A stretch of 64,000 bases of DNA from Chimonanthus salicifolius. Lineage: Eukaryota > Streptophyta > Magnoliopsida > Laurales > Calycanthaceae. The translations under genes were made by a program, and so were the position numbers. A model generated the notes under the pieces. The model ran no database searches and was not told the DNA's origin. It saw only the letters and a program-made list of their open reading frames with translations. The stretch is from contig CM023536.1 in the NCBI GenBank assembly GCA_013350335.1, positions 45,206,314 to 45,270,313 on the forward strand. The letters are read 5' to 3'. Shown here piece by piece: positions 59,201-62,200 of the stretch. Numbering within the stretch: position 1 is the stretch's first letter; each line of letters starts with the position of its first letter.

Positions 59201-62200
59201 AATATAAGACGACTCAGAAGGGGGACGGTGGGCTCGGGCCAAAGACCCGAGTTTTAAGTCTGAAATTGCCTCTCCAGAATCCGGAACCTCCCAAATTAAA
59301 GTCGCTGCCTTTCCTTTTTCTTTTTCCATCTTATCGATAGACAGCCCTAAAACCTCTATCCCATCCATATTAGACTCCGGAATTTTCGAGAAGCTGCCTG
59401 AAGAAGCAGAAACTACTGGAGAGATCGTCGCCACAATCAATGGGATCGGAGCAACATCTTTCTCCGAAACGGAAAGCAGGGCAGAAAATGAAGGAGGAAT
59501 CACCGCCGCAATCAAAGGAAGAGAAGCTGAACCCGCTCTCCCAACGGAAAGGAAATCCCCTCTTTCCTCTCGAACCTCCGGTGGCCAGAGAGTAGAGAGG
59601 CAACTAAGGAACCGATGGATCCCAAGCACCGGCCATTGTTGCGAGAAACTCCAGATCCGAAGAAGCCCCTTGAGAAATGACCTCATCCATCGACACCATT
59701 CCTCGAGCTTCCACTTCCGTCCATAAACCAAATCGAATGTCACCGACATCCAAAGACAAGACTTTTGGGACATCTTTGTTGGCCGTCCGAACCACCTTGA
59801 TCCGAACGAATTCAACAACCTCCATAGACAAACAGCGAGGGTCGATTTCTTCCACCGCACCACACAGCTCCCCTAGCTTCCACAACACTTCCTTACGCCA
59901 AGCATGAAGTGGAACATTAAAGATTCGGATCCAATCCACCACCAAACAAGGTCCCAGAACCTCCGTCCACTTGTCGATTCGACGCAGAGGCCCCTCAGAG
60001 AAATGGGAACCCCCAAAATTGACCCCCCGATTTTCCTCCTCAGAAGCAAACATGAACCAGAACATAAGAGGAGACAGCCTTCTCACCATCACTTTCAAAT
60101 CGAAGCCCCAGACCTCCTGCAACCATCGTTTTATGTCTTGCACCGAGATACCAGAATTTTTCGCTACTCCAATCCAGGTTCTTGTTAACCCCTCTTTATT
60201 CTTCTCAATGAAAGGTTCATTAACTTGCAGTAGCCGATCTGCCGGATGAAAAGTAGTATGAAATACTTGTTTTGGTTTCGACTTTTCCTTCTGAAGCAAA
60301 GGCTTCGCTTTCCAACCCCCATTTGAAACCAGACAATCCTCCGGCCCAAATTTAGCCTTATTGACCTGAAGCTTCTTTTCAAGATGGACCTTACCATTGA
60401 ACAAAGAAATGGCATTATCCCTTGCTCTTTCCGTCTTAAATCTCACAAAGGCAAAATTCTTCCTCTTCCCTACTCTCTTATCAAAAGGAACAAAGGTATC
60501 AAAAACCACCCCAGCCGCTCCAAAAATCCTTACCAGATCTCCATTGCCCCAGTTAGGGATATTCCCAACAAAAACAGAGAAACTATTATGCCACCAAGCA
60601 ACCATTATCACCAAAAAACCGATACTCAGAGTAGTAAAGAGTCAACATCTTCGTAGTCACCGGAAAGACAACACCCCCTTTCTCTGGTCATCTCCACTGG
60701 AATCATATCCATTACTTGTTGGGTTTCTTCTCCTGGACCCTTTGTACCTTGTTTCTCCTCTTTCTTGTACTCATTTCAATCATCATTCTTCTTCTCACAT
60801 GGGGCAATTTCTATTTAAGTATCAAATATACTCATGAAAAGAATCATCAAGCACTTTAGTTAACAAAATGGCACTGCTCAATTACTGATGAAACAAGGCA
60901 TTGCGAGTTGCCCTCTTAAATAAATAAACCATCACATGCTTGTATCTAGCAATAGATTTCATTCACAAAAGAAACAAAAACACATAAATATGCATTCAAA
61001 TAATCTTATCTATTTGGTGTAGTCATCGTCATCGTCATTTCTCTCTCTCAACCATGAACTAGTATTTATCCAATTATCACTTATCTTTTTTTAATGACTG
61101 AAGGTGTCCAGGCGTCTCACCCGTAGAGAACTTTACCCGACTAATCCTTCGGGACATGTGCACACCTCCCTAGACACACATACCGGGTTCAAGCGATGAA
61201 GAGTGACCCCAATGAAAGTGGCCCAAAGGGATTTGAGTTTGAATCGAACTCAAGGCCTCCCTTCATGAGGGGAGCTTCTTGACCATCAGACCAGCCCCCT
61301 CTGGGTTATCCAATTATCACTTATCAGCCTAAAACTCTGCATGCAGCCCACTTCTGATCAAGGTTGATTATTTGGTCAAAACATTGGGATTTTTTTTTTT
61401 TTTTTGAAATGGAAAAAAGTGGAAAATTATCTCTCCAATCAGCATGAATCTCTGCTTCTGGGCACATATGCAGGTCCAATATCAAAGTAATATTACAATT
61501 CATATACCTGTTACCACATATACACAAAACCCAGAAATCAAGCTAAAGAACCTCTACAACCAATCACTACTTCCTTTTTTTCAACAAGGTTGAAGCAGAC
61601 AATATTATGTGAACTCAGGCATAATGAAGTTGGTCCAACTCTAGTTTACCAACCAAGCCTATCCCACCAACCAAAGAACTGTTGCATATTGTTACAGTGA
61701 TTGGAGTTTATCCAATTAAACATACACACAAAAACATAACATAAACCAAGTCACCAAATTCTTCTCTGTTTACTAGGAACAAACAGCACCAAACAGGGTG
61801 ACATTAGTAATCTTCAAAACAAACGTGAGAAAGATAAAGAAAGAAGACTAAAATGTGATTACAAGGATCATACTACACTTAACTTAACACTACGTTTTCT
61901 ACTCGATGCACTTGCTTGAATTGGTTCAAGGCCTGGTTGAGCAACTGGACAGCGCTCCACAAAATGTGCATTAACAAGTCTAACAAAGTTGGCTCGGTGA
62001 GCATCCTGAACATCAGTATTACCTGAAGAAGATCAAAATTCGACAACTGTCAGAATCAGTGGAAGACATAGGGTACAAATTAAGGCACGTTTGGATGTCC
62101 CAAAAATGCAATCAGTATCAATAGTTTCATAAAACATAAGGTTGTCCAATCTGATAGGCATTTCAAGCAGCAAGAAAAATCAGAAACCAAGTTGGGTGGA

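Larger units (their letters stand above)
54076..60783 (-). mobile_element. Near-complete LINE (L1 type) in RPC3 intron 4
   Basis: 6.7 kb on the minus strand, with a T run at 54077-54089 as A-tail. It is flanked by imperfect duplications of about 21-24 bp ending CATGGGGCAA (54055-54075 and 60784-60807). It carries a 5' UTR (60615-60783), ORF1, ORF2 and a short 3' UTR. ORF1 is largely readable but frameshifted. ORF2 has an intact endonuclease frame and then at least five frameshifts. It accounts for most of the 8.15-kb intron 4 and is sense to RPC3. Confidence 0.92.

Noticed and set aside
59677..60837. Plus-strand frames antisense to LINE ORF1
   Set aside because: Shadows of the ORF1 coding strand; no domain of their own.
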